From assembly GCA_014706385.1 (NCBI GenBank), contig JACGZH010000004.1:620001-684000 (forward strand): a DNA stretch of 64,000 bases, given 5' to 3'. How positions within the stretch are numbered: position 1 is the first letter of the stretch; every line of letters starts with the position of its first letter. The notes under the pieces are model-generated. The model was not told the origin of the DNA and did no database searches. It worked only from the letters and a program-made list of their open reading frames with translations. Shown here piece by piece: positions 22,480 to 34,626 of the stretch. The position numbers and the translations under genes were made by a program. The DNA comes from Phaffia rhodozyma (taxonomy: Eukaryota; Basidiomycota; Tremellomycetes; Cystofilobasidiales; Mrakiaceae).

Positions 22480-24779
22480 CTAGTTTCCTTCCATTCGAGA
22501 TTTAGTATCGTCTCTCTCCTCCTCAGTAATTCTATCGATCCAGGAATGAATAGCTTTCTCAAGCATTTGTTCCCAGCCCGGGGCTCGTTTTGCCACCATC
22601 TGGTGATCGAAAAAGATCGATTCAGGAGTAGGATTGACAGCATTCGATTGGATTAGAGGAACAAGGTAGCGAAGTTTGATGGCTCTGAGCTCAAGAAGAG
22701 TGTGTATAGATCACAAGGAGACAAAAGTCAGATTGCGGTTGCCGAAAAAGATGCCTTAAGGACTGACGCTGCAAAGTTCCCCATGTTCTGAACCCTGCGA
22801 AAGAGATACTCCTTCCTGTGCTTGACCAGGCCATCACTTTGTCGACGGCTAATCGTGCCTCCGCTTCTTTCAATGGCTACAGTATCGATCAAGAAAGGTT
22901 CCAGTTGATTGCGCTCTCGCTCCCCGATAACGTCGTGAATCTCGTTGTCAGGAATAAATCCCCAAGGTTTCCGAGATCGGCGGACAGCGAAATTGTGGGC
23001 ATAGCAAAGAAGCTGCCCATCGGTGAGATCGTTCAGGAAGTCAGGTAGAGGCGATGTCAAAGGAGGTATATAAGTGGCCAGATAGGGGGGCAAATGATAC
23101 GATAACAGCGAGTGAAGTCGGACTGTAACCAAGAGTGTTGTAAGCCGATAAACGTATTTATGTCCTATAGTCGACGCTTGACTGTAGACTCACCGATGAT
23201 ATCTTTTTCACTGTTTAACCACTCTTCATCGGCTTCGTCTCCTTCTGCGTGCGAGAAATCTCGGATGCTCGGGTCAGTCTCAATGTTTTCTTTGTCTTCC
23301 TCATTTATTCTTGGTCTGCCAATTTCAGTTGTGGTCCGTATTCTCGGCGCGCCGCCCAGTCTCCGTTTCCTTCTGCCTTTGTCCACCATATCGCTATCCC
23401 ATCCTCGGTTATTTACGCGCCCTCCACCAAATAACACGTCGTCTACTAGTGACAGGTAGTCTTCTACGGCTTTCCGAGCATCTTGTAGAGGTTGAGAAGA
23501 TGCCAAAGTGACATCTGACTGGTAGAGATGCCCGAGCCGGTCCTCCCAAGACAACTTTTCGGTTGTTTTTTCTGAAATCTCCAAATCATCTGGATGAACG
23601 TCTAGATCTTCAGAGAAAGAACTTCTCAAACACGGGAGAGAGGTCGCGGAAGGGATGGTGAGAGATTTGGTCGTCTCCGGTCCGAGAGGGTGAAGTGTCA
23701 GGACTGGCTCGGAATTGTCTTCATCCACTGCTTCATCTAGAAGTCGATACCTCTCCTCGATAAGACGAAGCGCACCAAGAACGTTGAGGGCTGATTTTCT
23801 TATACGACTCACAGGATCGACTGGAGTTGGGTGGAGAGATGAAGGAGCCGAACTAATTCGTGTAGACGGTCTAGCATAGTTGATTGGCGCAGGACGAGAT
23901 GGAGTAGATAAGTAGTTGGTTTGCACAGCGAAGGAAGGAGAAAAGACAGCTCCAGTATACGAAGTTGGGATCGATAGAGGAACAGATCTAGACGGGAACG
24001 CTTCCTCGGGTATCGTTACCACTGAGATATGTTTTAAGCAAGAGGGCATGATAAGGCACGTTGTATGAGTTTGCGGGAAGGTGGAAAACATCGAAATTGA
24101 AAACAAAGAACTCACCATAGTTGCGAACACTTCTGACTGCTGTGATAGTCGTTCTCAACAGCTTCAATATATCTATTTGTTGTTCTTCTGCCCGCTCTGC
24201 TACACTAAATACTCGTTCTACTAGCTTTAAGTCCCTCACCACCTCCGGCCTGAGCGATTCAGGGTCGACATTGATGACTGGTTGAGGAGGGAATGGCGCC
24301 CGAACTGTTGAGCTTCGTACTGGAGAAGGAGGTAAGGTATCGAGACTGATCTGTGGCAGTCTACGAGAAAATCCATTGAGAAAGCCAGGACCGCTCTTCT
24401 CTATGTCCCCATACTTGGCCTTTGTGCCTTCAGCAATGGTTTTATCTGATGCTAAGCTAACTTTCGTAAAGTGATGCTGTAAAGACTCAATGGATCCTAG
24501 AGCGGTGACTGAATCACGCCTTCTGGCGGATTGGCTGAACACCTGTCTACCTTTCTTGCCAGCATCAATAGAGGGATATATCTTGAGCGGTCGAGGAAGC
24601 CGATCAAGGCCGAAAGGAGGAGTGGATAGTGGAGCCTGAATGCTTGTCGCAACACAAGATTCTTCTACTGTGGGGCAGGCTGGTAGAGCGGAAGAGACCG
24701 GTGATGAGGGTGAGAGTGAAGAGACTGAACTGCTGTTGACCGGCGACTCAGACTCTTGGTAGGAAAGCGGAATACTCAT
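22480..24779 (-). CDS. conserved fungal protein with CH-like C-terminal domain
   Basis: The gene encodes a protein of roughly 650-700 residues starting at the ATG at 24777-24779 (MSIPLSYQESESP). The first two thirds are Ser/Pro-rich with scattered helices (KLVERVFSVAERAEEQQ, SRIRKSALNVLGALRLIEE). The C-terminal part resembles a calponin-homology-like module found in uncharacterised fungal proteins: FLNDLTDGQLLCYAHNFAVR, RKPWGFIPDNEIHDVI, RRVQNMGNFAAAIKLRYLVP, then a TAG at 22480-22482 after DDTKSRMEGN. The last intron joins NFAA to AIKLRY. CH-type folds often bind actin or other cytoskeletal partners, but no function should be assumed here. The gene is transcribed divergently from the SCOC-like gene. 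Confidence 0.7.
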
Positions 24780-25087
24780 TTGGGATCGGGGTTCTAGTCT
24801 ACAAAGATGTACCTTTATTCAGGCGAAGGCAAGGACATACAGAAAAACAAAGAAGAAAGACCGTAAACCGTCCGAAGAAGGACGCTTGGGCGCTGTGACG
24901 AAACCTAGAAAGAGCTACAGTCAACTACTCTGTAACATCATATCCATCACTCGAGCCAATACCTCTAATACTCCTTCGATAAGCGACACACGTTCTCTCT
25001 CTCTGTTTGCCAGAATATTTCGGCTCGTTTGCATTCAACGCTTCTAGCAGATACACTTCCGGACAGGCAGATACATATTCTGTAAAT
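24780..25087. promoter_or_regulatory. divergent promoter region
   Basis: This 308 bp stretch separates two divergent start codons, so both promoters must lie within it. It contains a CT-rich tract next to the SCOC-like gene. No specific factor site was identified. Confidence 0.5.
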
Positions 25088-25606
25088 ATGACGTCCAAAT
25101 ACAGTACATCCAACCCTTTCGACGACGGGTTAGTCTTCGCACTAGTATCATCGTGTGCTGATTGCCAAGCTGACTAAATGACTTGAATGTACCTCTCAGA
25201 GATGAAGATGCACCTTGGGGGCTACCCTCTCCAGGAGTCCTCCCTCCCGGAGATGGGGATTTGATCCAAAACGCTTTGAAGAAGGAAAAACTCGTCAGGC
25301 AAGAATTCATCTCTGTTCTATGTTCTTTTACACATCTCCTACTGACCTCATATCTTTCTAATGAAATTATATAGCGAGGTTGTCGCTCAGCAAGAAGGTC
25401 TTAGAGGTGTGTCTTGAACTTTACCTTGTTTCGTATGACGCTGCTCCTTGTGTTATATGGCCCTGTATTCTGATCTGTGTCTTTCTTCTTTATGCCCTTG
25501 ATCAGCCCTTGTTGCTAAGATCAAGACCGTTCAGGCCGAGACGGACAAGCTGGCCAAGGAAAACGCCGTTCTTGACCAGTATATCGCTAATCTTGCCAAA
25601 CGATAG
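25088..25606 (+). CDS. SCOC-type short coiled-coil protein
   Basis: This small protein of about 90 residues is assembled from four exons. It starts MTSKYSTSNPFDDG, continues DEDAPWGLPSPGVLPPGDGD and LIQNALKKEKL, and ends in the heptad-rich helix SEVVAQQEGLRALVAKIKTV, QAETDKLAKENAVLDQYI, ANLAKR. The final block (ENxxLxQYIxNL) matches the conserved coiled coil of the SCOC family. In animals SCOC is a Golgi protein that binds Arl1-type GTPases; yeast has a related small protein. The second intron (25299-25374) uses a GC donor in an otherwise strong AG|GCAAG context. Function in this fungus is inferred only from the coiled coil. Confidence 0.82.
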
Positions 25607-26454
25607 GTATATTGTTCGATCTGACAGTATCTCGAGAGATGTATGGAGTCTTGGCTTGCGAAGATGTGTAAAAAAAAAATACCCTTATATAATGATACCC
25701 TACCTACTACAGCATTGTTAATGATACTCGTCAAGTGTCATCAAGGCCAAGAGAGATAAGATTGGTTTGAGGGCGTATGTTCTGAGCAGAGAACTTTGAC
25801 TTGTTCTCTGTTTACATAACCAAATTGTTCAAAAGACATAGCAGCTTTGTCAGAAACGAATATTGGATCAACGATCATCACCATCTGTGTGCCCCTCTGT
25901 CTTCTTTCCTCTCTGTCCTGCTCCTCTCCGTTTTTTCTAGGCGTACACTCTGCTATGACCGACATGGCGTACTTTCATGAACAAGTTTATAACGTAATAA
26001 CTTTTCTTGAGGACATCTCTCTTTGTGAAACATCAGTATCACAATCTTATCTCATGTTCTCTGGCTGCGAGTTGATCGATAGATTGTTCGAATGATCCCT
26101 TTCGCGAAGGTGACCTCTTACAAACATGTTGCTACCTTGGCAGGTCACCCTCGTCACTCCAGAGCGGTAGGACAAGGTTTGTGCGACTCGCTTTTCAGTA
26201 TGTTGGGGAAGAGATAACAGTCTTTTAATCGAGATCATGATATTATTCGTTCTAGCTCTCAAATTCGTGCAGGATCCATCGATACCTTGGTAGGTTTTGA
26301 TCATCTTCCTGCATTGTTGATTCCGCCCGGCTTGACTTGTCTTGTCTTGTTCTCTTGCCTGCACGGCAGGCAAAGAGTGATTGCCTCGAGCGGTACGATT
26401 TCTTTCAGAGGTGATGACGGCGGGGGAGCCGTCCGGCAGCGAGAGGCCTTGGAA
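25607..26454. other. intergenic downstream of the SCOC-like gene
   Basis: Nothing convincing is coded here. A GC-rich, open stretch at about 26290-26560 reads on both strands, but neither reading shows a family motif. Confidence 0.35.
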
Positions 26455-26682
26455 TCAGAAGGAGTCGTAGTGACGGCCGTGCCGGCAAACGTTGCACTTG
26501 GAGGAGGCAAGGTTTCGTTCAGCGAGTTTGGCTGGTTCCCAGAGAGTGTAGATATACCTGAATGAGTCGTATGGATGCTTAGCATCTACTGATATAACAA
26601 AGGCACAGACTAGAGCAACAACGACGACAGGAGGGATGATGAGCATCTCTTCGACATTAAAGGGCGAAAGTTCAACATCCAT
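26455..26682 (-). CDS. possible small single-pass membrane protein
   Basis: An ATG-initiated frame of about 75 codons starts at 26680-26682: MDVELSPFNVEEMLIIPP, then a strongly hydrophobic run (VVVVALVCAFVISV), then a polar tail ending CRHGRHYDSF. It looks like one transmembrane helix. I do not recognise a family. An intron after the DSF codons could change the C-terminus. It is divergent from the GT17 gene. It may be a real short gene or a chance frame in the GT17 upstream region. Confidence 0.25.
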   Translation of the reverse strand: MDVELSPFNVEEMLIIPPVVVVALVCAFVISVDAKHPYDSFRYIYTLWEPAKLAERNLASSKCNVCRHGRHYDSF

Positions 26683-26882
26683 CGCAAGTAAGCATTCCTT
26701 TGTCTTGTGCGATTCTACATCTGAATTAAAGCTCATGCTATCAAGAGAAGAAACGAGAGGACAACGGACACGATAGAAGACCAACTGTTCTTTTATCGCA
26801 GGGCCTGAAAGGGAAAGAAGGTTAAGCCGCGTCAGGCGCTGGACCTGAAAAGAAAGGGGCGGCGGGTGATGACGCACACAAT

Positions 26883-26929
26883 GGATGAAACTCGCGCGGA
26901 ACGTGCGTCCATCCGAGCGAGTTTCATCC
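26883..26929. repeat. 13-bp perfect inverted repeat
   Basis: The arms ggatgaaactcgc (26883-26895) and gcgagtttcatcc (26917-26929) are exact reverse complements with a 21-nt spacer. The element lies about 190 bp upstream of the GT17 start codon. It could be a dimer-binding operator or an RNA hairpin in the leader. Confidence 0.8.
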
Positions 26930-27121
26930 TTTGTTTCGTTCGCCTTTGTAGTTTCTCTGTGTTTCTTGTTTATCCTAATTCGCTTCTCTTTGCTTTTTGC
27001 TCTGCTTTTCGATCTTTCTCTTATTGGCCTTCCGTCAGGGTTTCTCTGTTTGGATCAGACGCTCACACCAACATCGTGTATACATATTACACATACTCTT
27101 TTGCGCTCGTTCATTTGAAGC

Positions 27122-29145
27122 ATGCTGCTCACTCGATTCAGACGTCACGTCCTCGTTCTCATACCTATAGCCATCATTTTGTGTTAGTTCCTCTTTCAGA
27201 TCGATCAGTCGTTACGTCCATCAGGGTGAAGCTTCATTGGGATCTTCTTACTTCTGATTTCCCATGTTTTCATCTTTCCCAACAGGCTTGACCTTCTTTC
27301 TTCCGCCTCTACATCTCGACCTGGTCTTGCCAAGCTTCATCGGCATAAATAGCCACCGTCCCAAAATCCCCTTAATCTATCAGGCACTAGTCCACCAGCT
27401 AGATGAGTCTCGTTTGGCGGACAACCTGATTCTTGAGAAGCCTGCAGTGAGTTTGAGGGCAGACGGGAGGGTTGTCAGCAAGGATTGCGAAGCGCTTGGG
27501 TGGCAGTCGCTCGAAGCTCATGATGTCGGGGAGGTGTGGGATGCATTCGTATTTGTGGGTACATTGCCTGAAACATATATCTGCCTGTGACATGTTCGTC
27601 TGCAGGTAGCTGGCCACTTACACAGTCCGGATGATTGGTATCGGGATCATGTACTGTACAGACGGGCAATATATACATGCTCGAACTCAGGCTAGCAGAG
27701 ATGTTTGATTCGGTCAACATGTTCTTTGTATGTTTTTCTCGATCATCTACTCTTCGAGAACCCTTCTGAATTTGACTCATCCTGTCGCTTGAAATCAACG
27801 CATTCGGTCTCAGATCGTTGATATGTGAGATCTCACGAGCATTTTGTGTTGTCGTCATCTTGTCAGTTCTAATACTTGCTTTGATACCACCCTGGGTTGG
27901 CCCTGAATCGATCAATCCTTTCAGGTCCCCACATTCGATACTTCCCTCCAGACCTTCCGTCATCTCTCTCCCTCCAGGACTGAACGAATATGCTGGAAAG
28001 CTTACGATCTCTCATCTGCCTTCAACCGCATCCTTAGAGGAAGCTTGGGATGAGTTGACGAATATGTTGGACGGACATGCCAAACTTCGAGAAGGCCAGA
28101 GGAAGGAACTTAAGAAGGGGCTGGAAATAGGAGAGACAGTACCAGAGGGTAGGCCGAATGTTCTGATGGGAGGGGCTGATACTATACTCAGATCACAGGT
28201 CGCGCACATCGTGAGACAATGTAAACCTGACCAGGATGGAGGTTTTAGACTTGGGGTCGGGCCTTATGTGAGTATGCCCTCTCTCGATCTCAGATCTGCC
28301 GCGTTTCGAGCGCGCATAAAGAAAGGATATGAGTGGACAACAAGTATAGATTTAGCTGACAGGTATACTTGGACTTGCTTGTTCGGCGCCCTGAACATCA
28401 TCTGAATGAATAGATTTACTCATTTGAACACCCTCTGGTAAGTTTGTCTTTGTGTTCCCTTCCACGCTTTCCAATGAACATGTCTTACAGATTAGACTGA
28501 TTCCAACTGAAACCATATTCCGTTTTTTAAAACAGCAAATTGAATCACACTACAACTCTCTAGCGATCTCTTGGGAGCGACACAAGTCAAAGTATGGCTT
28601 CGGATTCAACTCGACTAGCTCACAGAGAAACATGGAACTTCTAAAAGATTCAGGATGGGAATGCGTCGGATGCTACCCCAAGATTGAGAACTATGTAGCC
28701 CTTCTCGAACATGGTTCGCACTCTCTTCTCCTATACCGCCTTTATCTGATATCTATTGATGTAAGCAATGATATCAACGAACAGAGGTCGCGGACAACTC
28801 CCATCAGATTCCTGAAGCGAGGATGAAAAAGAGCAAGGAGCGCATACAACATGCGCTTTGCACTGGACAAGATATCTTCAAGTTCCTTCCAGGATCTACA
28901 TACGTCAGTTGCCTATCTTCCTATCTTATTCTCTTCAGATCAAATGGTTTTGTTGAGCTGATTTTATACTGTCGGTCTATGTCTCTTTTGCCCTTCTGCA
29001 GTGGAACTCTGCACTCTCGTTACTTCCCCCAAGCTCATTGCGCTCGACTTTGAATCTTCCACAACACCTTATGAAAGAACGGAAACGTCTGTCATGGCTT
29101 CTCCCCGAAGGATGTGAGCGGGACCTCGGAGTTGTTAATTTATAA
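27122..29145 (+). CDS. GT17-family glycosyltransferase, type II membrane protein
   Basis: The protein resembles family GT17, typified by beta-1,4-mannosyl-glycoprotein N-acetylglucosaminyltransferase (GnT-III), a Golgi enzyme. The ATG at 27122 starts MLLTRFRRHVLVLIPIAIIL, a basic flank followed by a signal anchor. Later exons give EVWDAFVF, YMLELRLAEMFDSVNMFF (the GT17 block around ELDLLEIRLxEL), REGQRKELKKGLEIG, RPNVLMGGADTILRSQVAHI, YEWTTSID, LLKDSGWECVGCYPKIENY, ADNSHQIPEARMKKS, CTGQDIFKFLPGSTY and LSWLLPEGCERDLGVVNL with a TAA at 29143-29145. The order matches the family. The acidic motif that is DDADEIP in GnT-III reads GGADTIL here, so catalytic activity is uncertain. Acceptor and donor sugars cannot be read from sequence. 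Confidence 0.75.
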
Positions 29146-29771
29146 TCTTGGCATCTGGGTTTCCTGCTCCTTCTGTCTGCCCTGCTTTGTTCTTATTTGT
29201 TTCAGTCTCATCATCCATATAGATATACATTGTATCGCTCGCTAACAAGTTTTCATCTCTTTCTGTGCAACCTCGCATTTGCTCTCTCCTGTTCCGTGCT
29301 TCTCTTGCTACGTGTCATATTCTCTTCGCGCTTTCCCGAGTCCCATCGATGTAGCCTGAATAAGGAAGATAAATGAGTATATACCCAAGAAAAATGAACA
29401 AACCCAGGCATCAATCGTTCATATCTTTATTCAAACATTTTATCGGATTTTTCTTTCCTCTTTCCACCGTCAGCCGGACATTTATCATATCCTGGCTCAG
29501 AAGGACATCACTATGAGTAGAGATGTTAGAATATCCTGAGCTTTGTACGCCGCCCAAGCTCTTGAACTCAAATCAAGCGAAAACAGAGGCTTGTGCTAAA
29601 ACTCCAGGAGGTGGACGGGTTCGCGCGCACGGGCAGGGAGAGATATGGATGGAACGCAAAAAAAAGGTATCGGCAGGATGATCCAATTAATGGATAGCGG
29701 GTTAGGATAGACGAGAAGGTGACTGAGTAAGGTATGAGTGGAAGATACTGGGTAAACAGAATCTATATTGA
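29146..29771. other. convergent intergenic region
   Basis: A gap of about 630 bp between the GT17 stop and the TFB5 stop holds two 3' UTRs. I see no coding signal. Confidence 0.5.
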
Positions 29772-30236
29772 TCATTCCACAATGGTCTTCGGATCGAAAT
29801 GGTTCTTTTCCAGCTATCAGATAATTAAGAGAGGTGGATGTTAGCACCAAGTCATGCATTGATGGAAACATAAGATGAGGCGAAAGCGTACCTCGATATT
29901 TAAGCCTTCCTCTATACTCTCGATTTCTCCAGTCTTGACGACCAAATGTGTAGCATCTAAATCAGCGATAATAAATTGATCTTGGGCCGGCAACTTCTCG
30001 TTCTGGAAGAGCAGAATCTGCTTGATCGCCTCATCACTGTCAATGATTGGGCAAAAAAAAGAGAACGAAGAGAGGTTGAATGAGTGTAGACATAAGAGTA
30101 TATGACGTTCAAGACGGTATCGACAAACCATGTGATCAATGTGGCTATCGAATACAAGAGCGAGATTAGCTTCAACGGTGTCGGAGTGTGGGCTGTATGG
30201 TATCTAAAAATGCATACCTTTGGTCACTATGGCCAT
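29772..30236 (-). CDS. TFB5: TFIIH subunit TFB5/TTDA
   Basis: TFB5 is the smallest TFIIH subunit. It stabilises p52/TFB2 and is needed for nucleotide-excision repair. The protein of about 70 residues is assembled from four exons. The ATG at 30234-30236 begins MAIVTK, then ATLITCDEAIKQILLFQ, NEKLPAQDQFIIADLDATHL, VVKTGEIESIEEGLNIE and LEKNHFDPKTIVE, ending with a TGA at 29772-29774. The KGxLIxCDPxxKQ-like start, the DLDxTHLxV block and the short length are diagnostic. Here the canonical Lys-Gly near the start is Lys-Ala. The window also carries SSL1, but the two are 25 kb apart and not functionally clustered. Confidence 0.9.
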
Positions 30237-32266
<2,030 letters not shown>

Positions 32267-32541
32267 TGGTTTTCTTGCTATTATTGCATATGGAGATGTT
32301 TCGTTCAGGTCAAATATCCCCAAGATAATGACTTTACTTTTTTAAAGGAAGAGCAAATGTTTTGGAATGTGTTTTTGATTTCTTTTTTCATTGACAGTCA
32401 TGTTCAGTATCCGATCTTGAGTTGATGATACACTTAGCCACATTGAAGTAACTAAACTAGGCTTGGTCTGGTTCAGAATGAGCTTTGAGTACCTGTATAG
32501 GTTGAACTGAATGAGTACCTTTAGAGTATGCAAGTAATCTT

Positions 32542-34464
32542 TCATTGATTGTTGAGGTATTCCTCGTCTGCCTCACTTGACACAAGCACACTCTCATCGA
32601 CCAATCGTTCATCCTCCTCACTCATCCCCATTTCAGCATCCTCTCTAGCCGCCGTTTCCTCAGCCGTCTCATCATCGTCCACGCTGTCATTATCATCACC
32701 GTCGACAGTGATGTCAATTCCTTCATCTCCTGGAATGTCCGTCCCACCAGGCAGTTTGTTTTCCGGTCGACCTCTCTTCTCCTTCTTTGCCTTTTTATGT
32801 GATTCGACCATCTTTCGGATAGGCATGACTTTCGTGAGAGCTTTCTCCCAGTCTTTGAACTCGACCCATGAGGTTAGGATGTCAAACACCTAGACAAGCA
32901 GAAAGAAGAATTAACAGATCGTGGTGACCTCATCTTTAGTCGATAGACACACCATTGACAGAGGCGAACAATGACTGAAAAGTTGAGAAACCGCTCTGAC
33001 CTGATTAACGGTGAGAACTTTGCGCGTAGGCATGCTAGCTAGATAAGTCCCGATCGGAAGACGAGCTGTTCGAATACCCAATCGAGTGGCTTTATCCAAA
33101 CAAAGATTCTAAATGAAGGTAAGAACGCAGAGAGTGTCAGGAAAGCGAGACGGATCAACTCAATAGCAGAGAGAAGGGCGGTAAGATTCAAAAGTCGACA
33201 AACCTTGTATCGGTTTCGATCGACAATCCCACCGATCACATACGTTGTGCCCTCTTCGAGCGCATCAATCTCGTTCTCTGAATCAGCCGTCAGGTAAACA
33301 ACGTCTTCTTTTCTCGCGCTCGATCGTCCGAAGGCAACATCTCCCAAGGGAACAAAGTCCTCGGCTTTCTCGTTTGGCGGTAGCCATAGTCGATCGAGTT
33401 CTTGTCCGTCCCACCATTCGGTACCGGACCATCTGTTCCTAGAGTTATCGAAATGAGCTTTGTAAAGTCTCTCGGACAGACGACCATCAAGATGGGTGAA
33501 GAGTAGCGAGTTGAAAGGCGTGTGAGAAACGGTATGGATGTTGTAGAGGTAGCTGATCTGGGTGGACATTGATTTTATCTCCTGAAGAGCATCAAGTTTG
33601 ATATAGTGAGGGATGATAGTACCAAGCGTGTACGAAGCATAGAGAAACATAGAGTTAGTCGCCGTGTTTAAACCCATATTGCAACCGGGAAAGGGCAGCT
33701 GTCAGTAGATTTAGGGAACAGATTCAGAAAGGACTAACCGTATCAATCATAAGCTCGTCAAACCCAAGATCAACCACAACCCGACCGTTCCACCAACCCT
33801 CCCTCTGATCCTCCGGTAAGGTCAGTCCTTTTCTAAACTTTGCTTTCCTACTCTTGGTCTCCTTCTGCCGGGTAAGCTTTCTTTGTAATTCGAGTGAGGC
33901 TTCCTCGGATCCTTGTCCAGACTCTTCTTTAAGCCTGGTCATCCTCTCCTTCTTCTTGATCTTTTCACGGGCGCGCAGCTCCATCTTTTTAGCCTGGAAA
34001 TTTGCATTCTTGGCTGCACGCTTGAGGGACCGTTTGGACGGAGCTGGTACATCAGCCTCGGAGGCCAAAGCTGAGGCCGGGTCAGTGATCGCTTGATCAG
34101 AGCTCTGAGCGTCAGCGTTGGTGGCTAGCTGTAAATTTGTGGTGGCGTGATTCACTGTTGGATTTAACAGAGGACTACTCATAACGGGAGAGGTAGGAGA
34201 CTGGGTTGAAGCCAAAGACGGAGTAGTAGCGGTGGTGGTCGTCGTCGTCGTCGTCTTCTTCGGATTTATTGAGTGAACGAAGCGAGTCAATGCAAACCGT
34301 CTGCAGTATAAGCGGGCTATGGGACGACTGTATGAATTAGACCGTTAATCAGGTTAAGAACGAACAGACTAGAGGCCCTATATCCCTACTAGCTCTCTCT
34401 GTTTCCTCGCCAAACAAACAGATAACGCTCACGATACGAAAGAGCTAGAGAGAATGATGTTCAT
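32542..34464 (-). CDS. TRM10: tRNA (guanine-9-N1)-methyltransferase TRM10
   Basis: TRM10 is a SPOUT-fold methyltransferase that modifies G9 of tRNAs using S-adenosylmethionine. The N-terminal region is Thr/Ser-rich, then strongly basic (KRSLKRAAKNANFQAKKMEL). The catalytic domain contains VVVDLGFDELM, SYLYNIHTVSHTPFNSLLFT, YLTADSENEIDALEEG, TYVIGGIVDRNRYK, LGIRTARLPIGTYL and RKVLTVNQVFDILTSWVEF. The C-terminal tail is acidic and ends at 32542. No in-frame ATG precedes the long first exon directly. The best start is an ATG at 34462-34464 in a 32-nt exon (MNIILSSSFVS) joined over a 132-nt intron. A downstream methionine (MSSPLLNP, near 34180) is the alternative. Confidence 0.88.
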
Positions 34465-34626
34465 CGACTCTTAGTTGTTTCTCGATTCTGACTCTGAAAT
34501 GTTGAGAAACTTGATGTCGTTAGGGTTACGCCAAAGTTACACGCCAGTTTTTCTACGTCACCTCCTTCTCCCAAGCTATCACCATCTCTTCCACCAAGCA
34601 CCATCTACATCTGTTGACCATTACTC

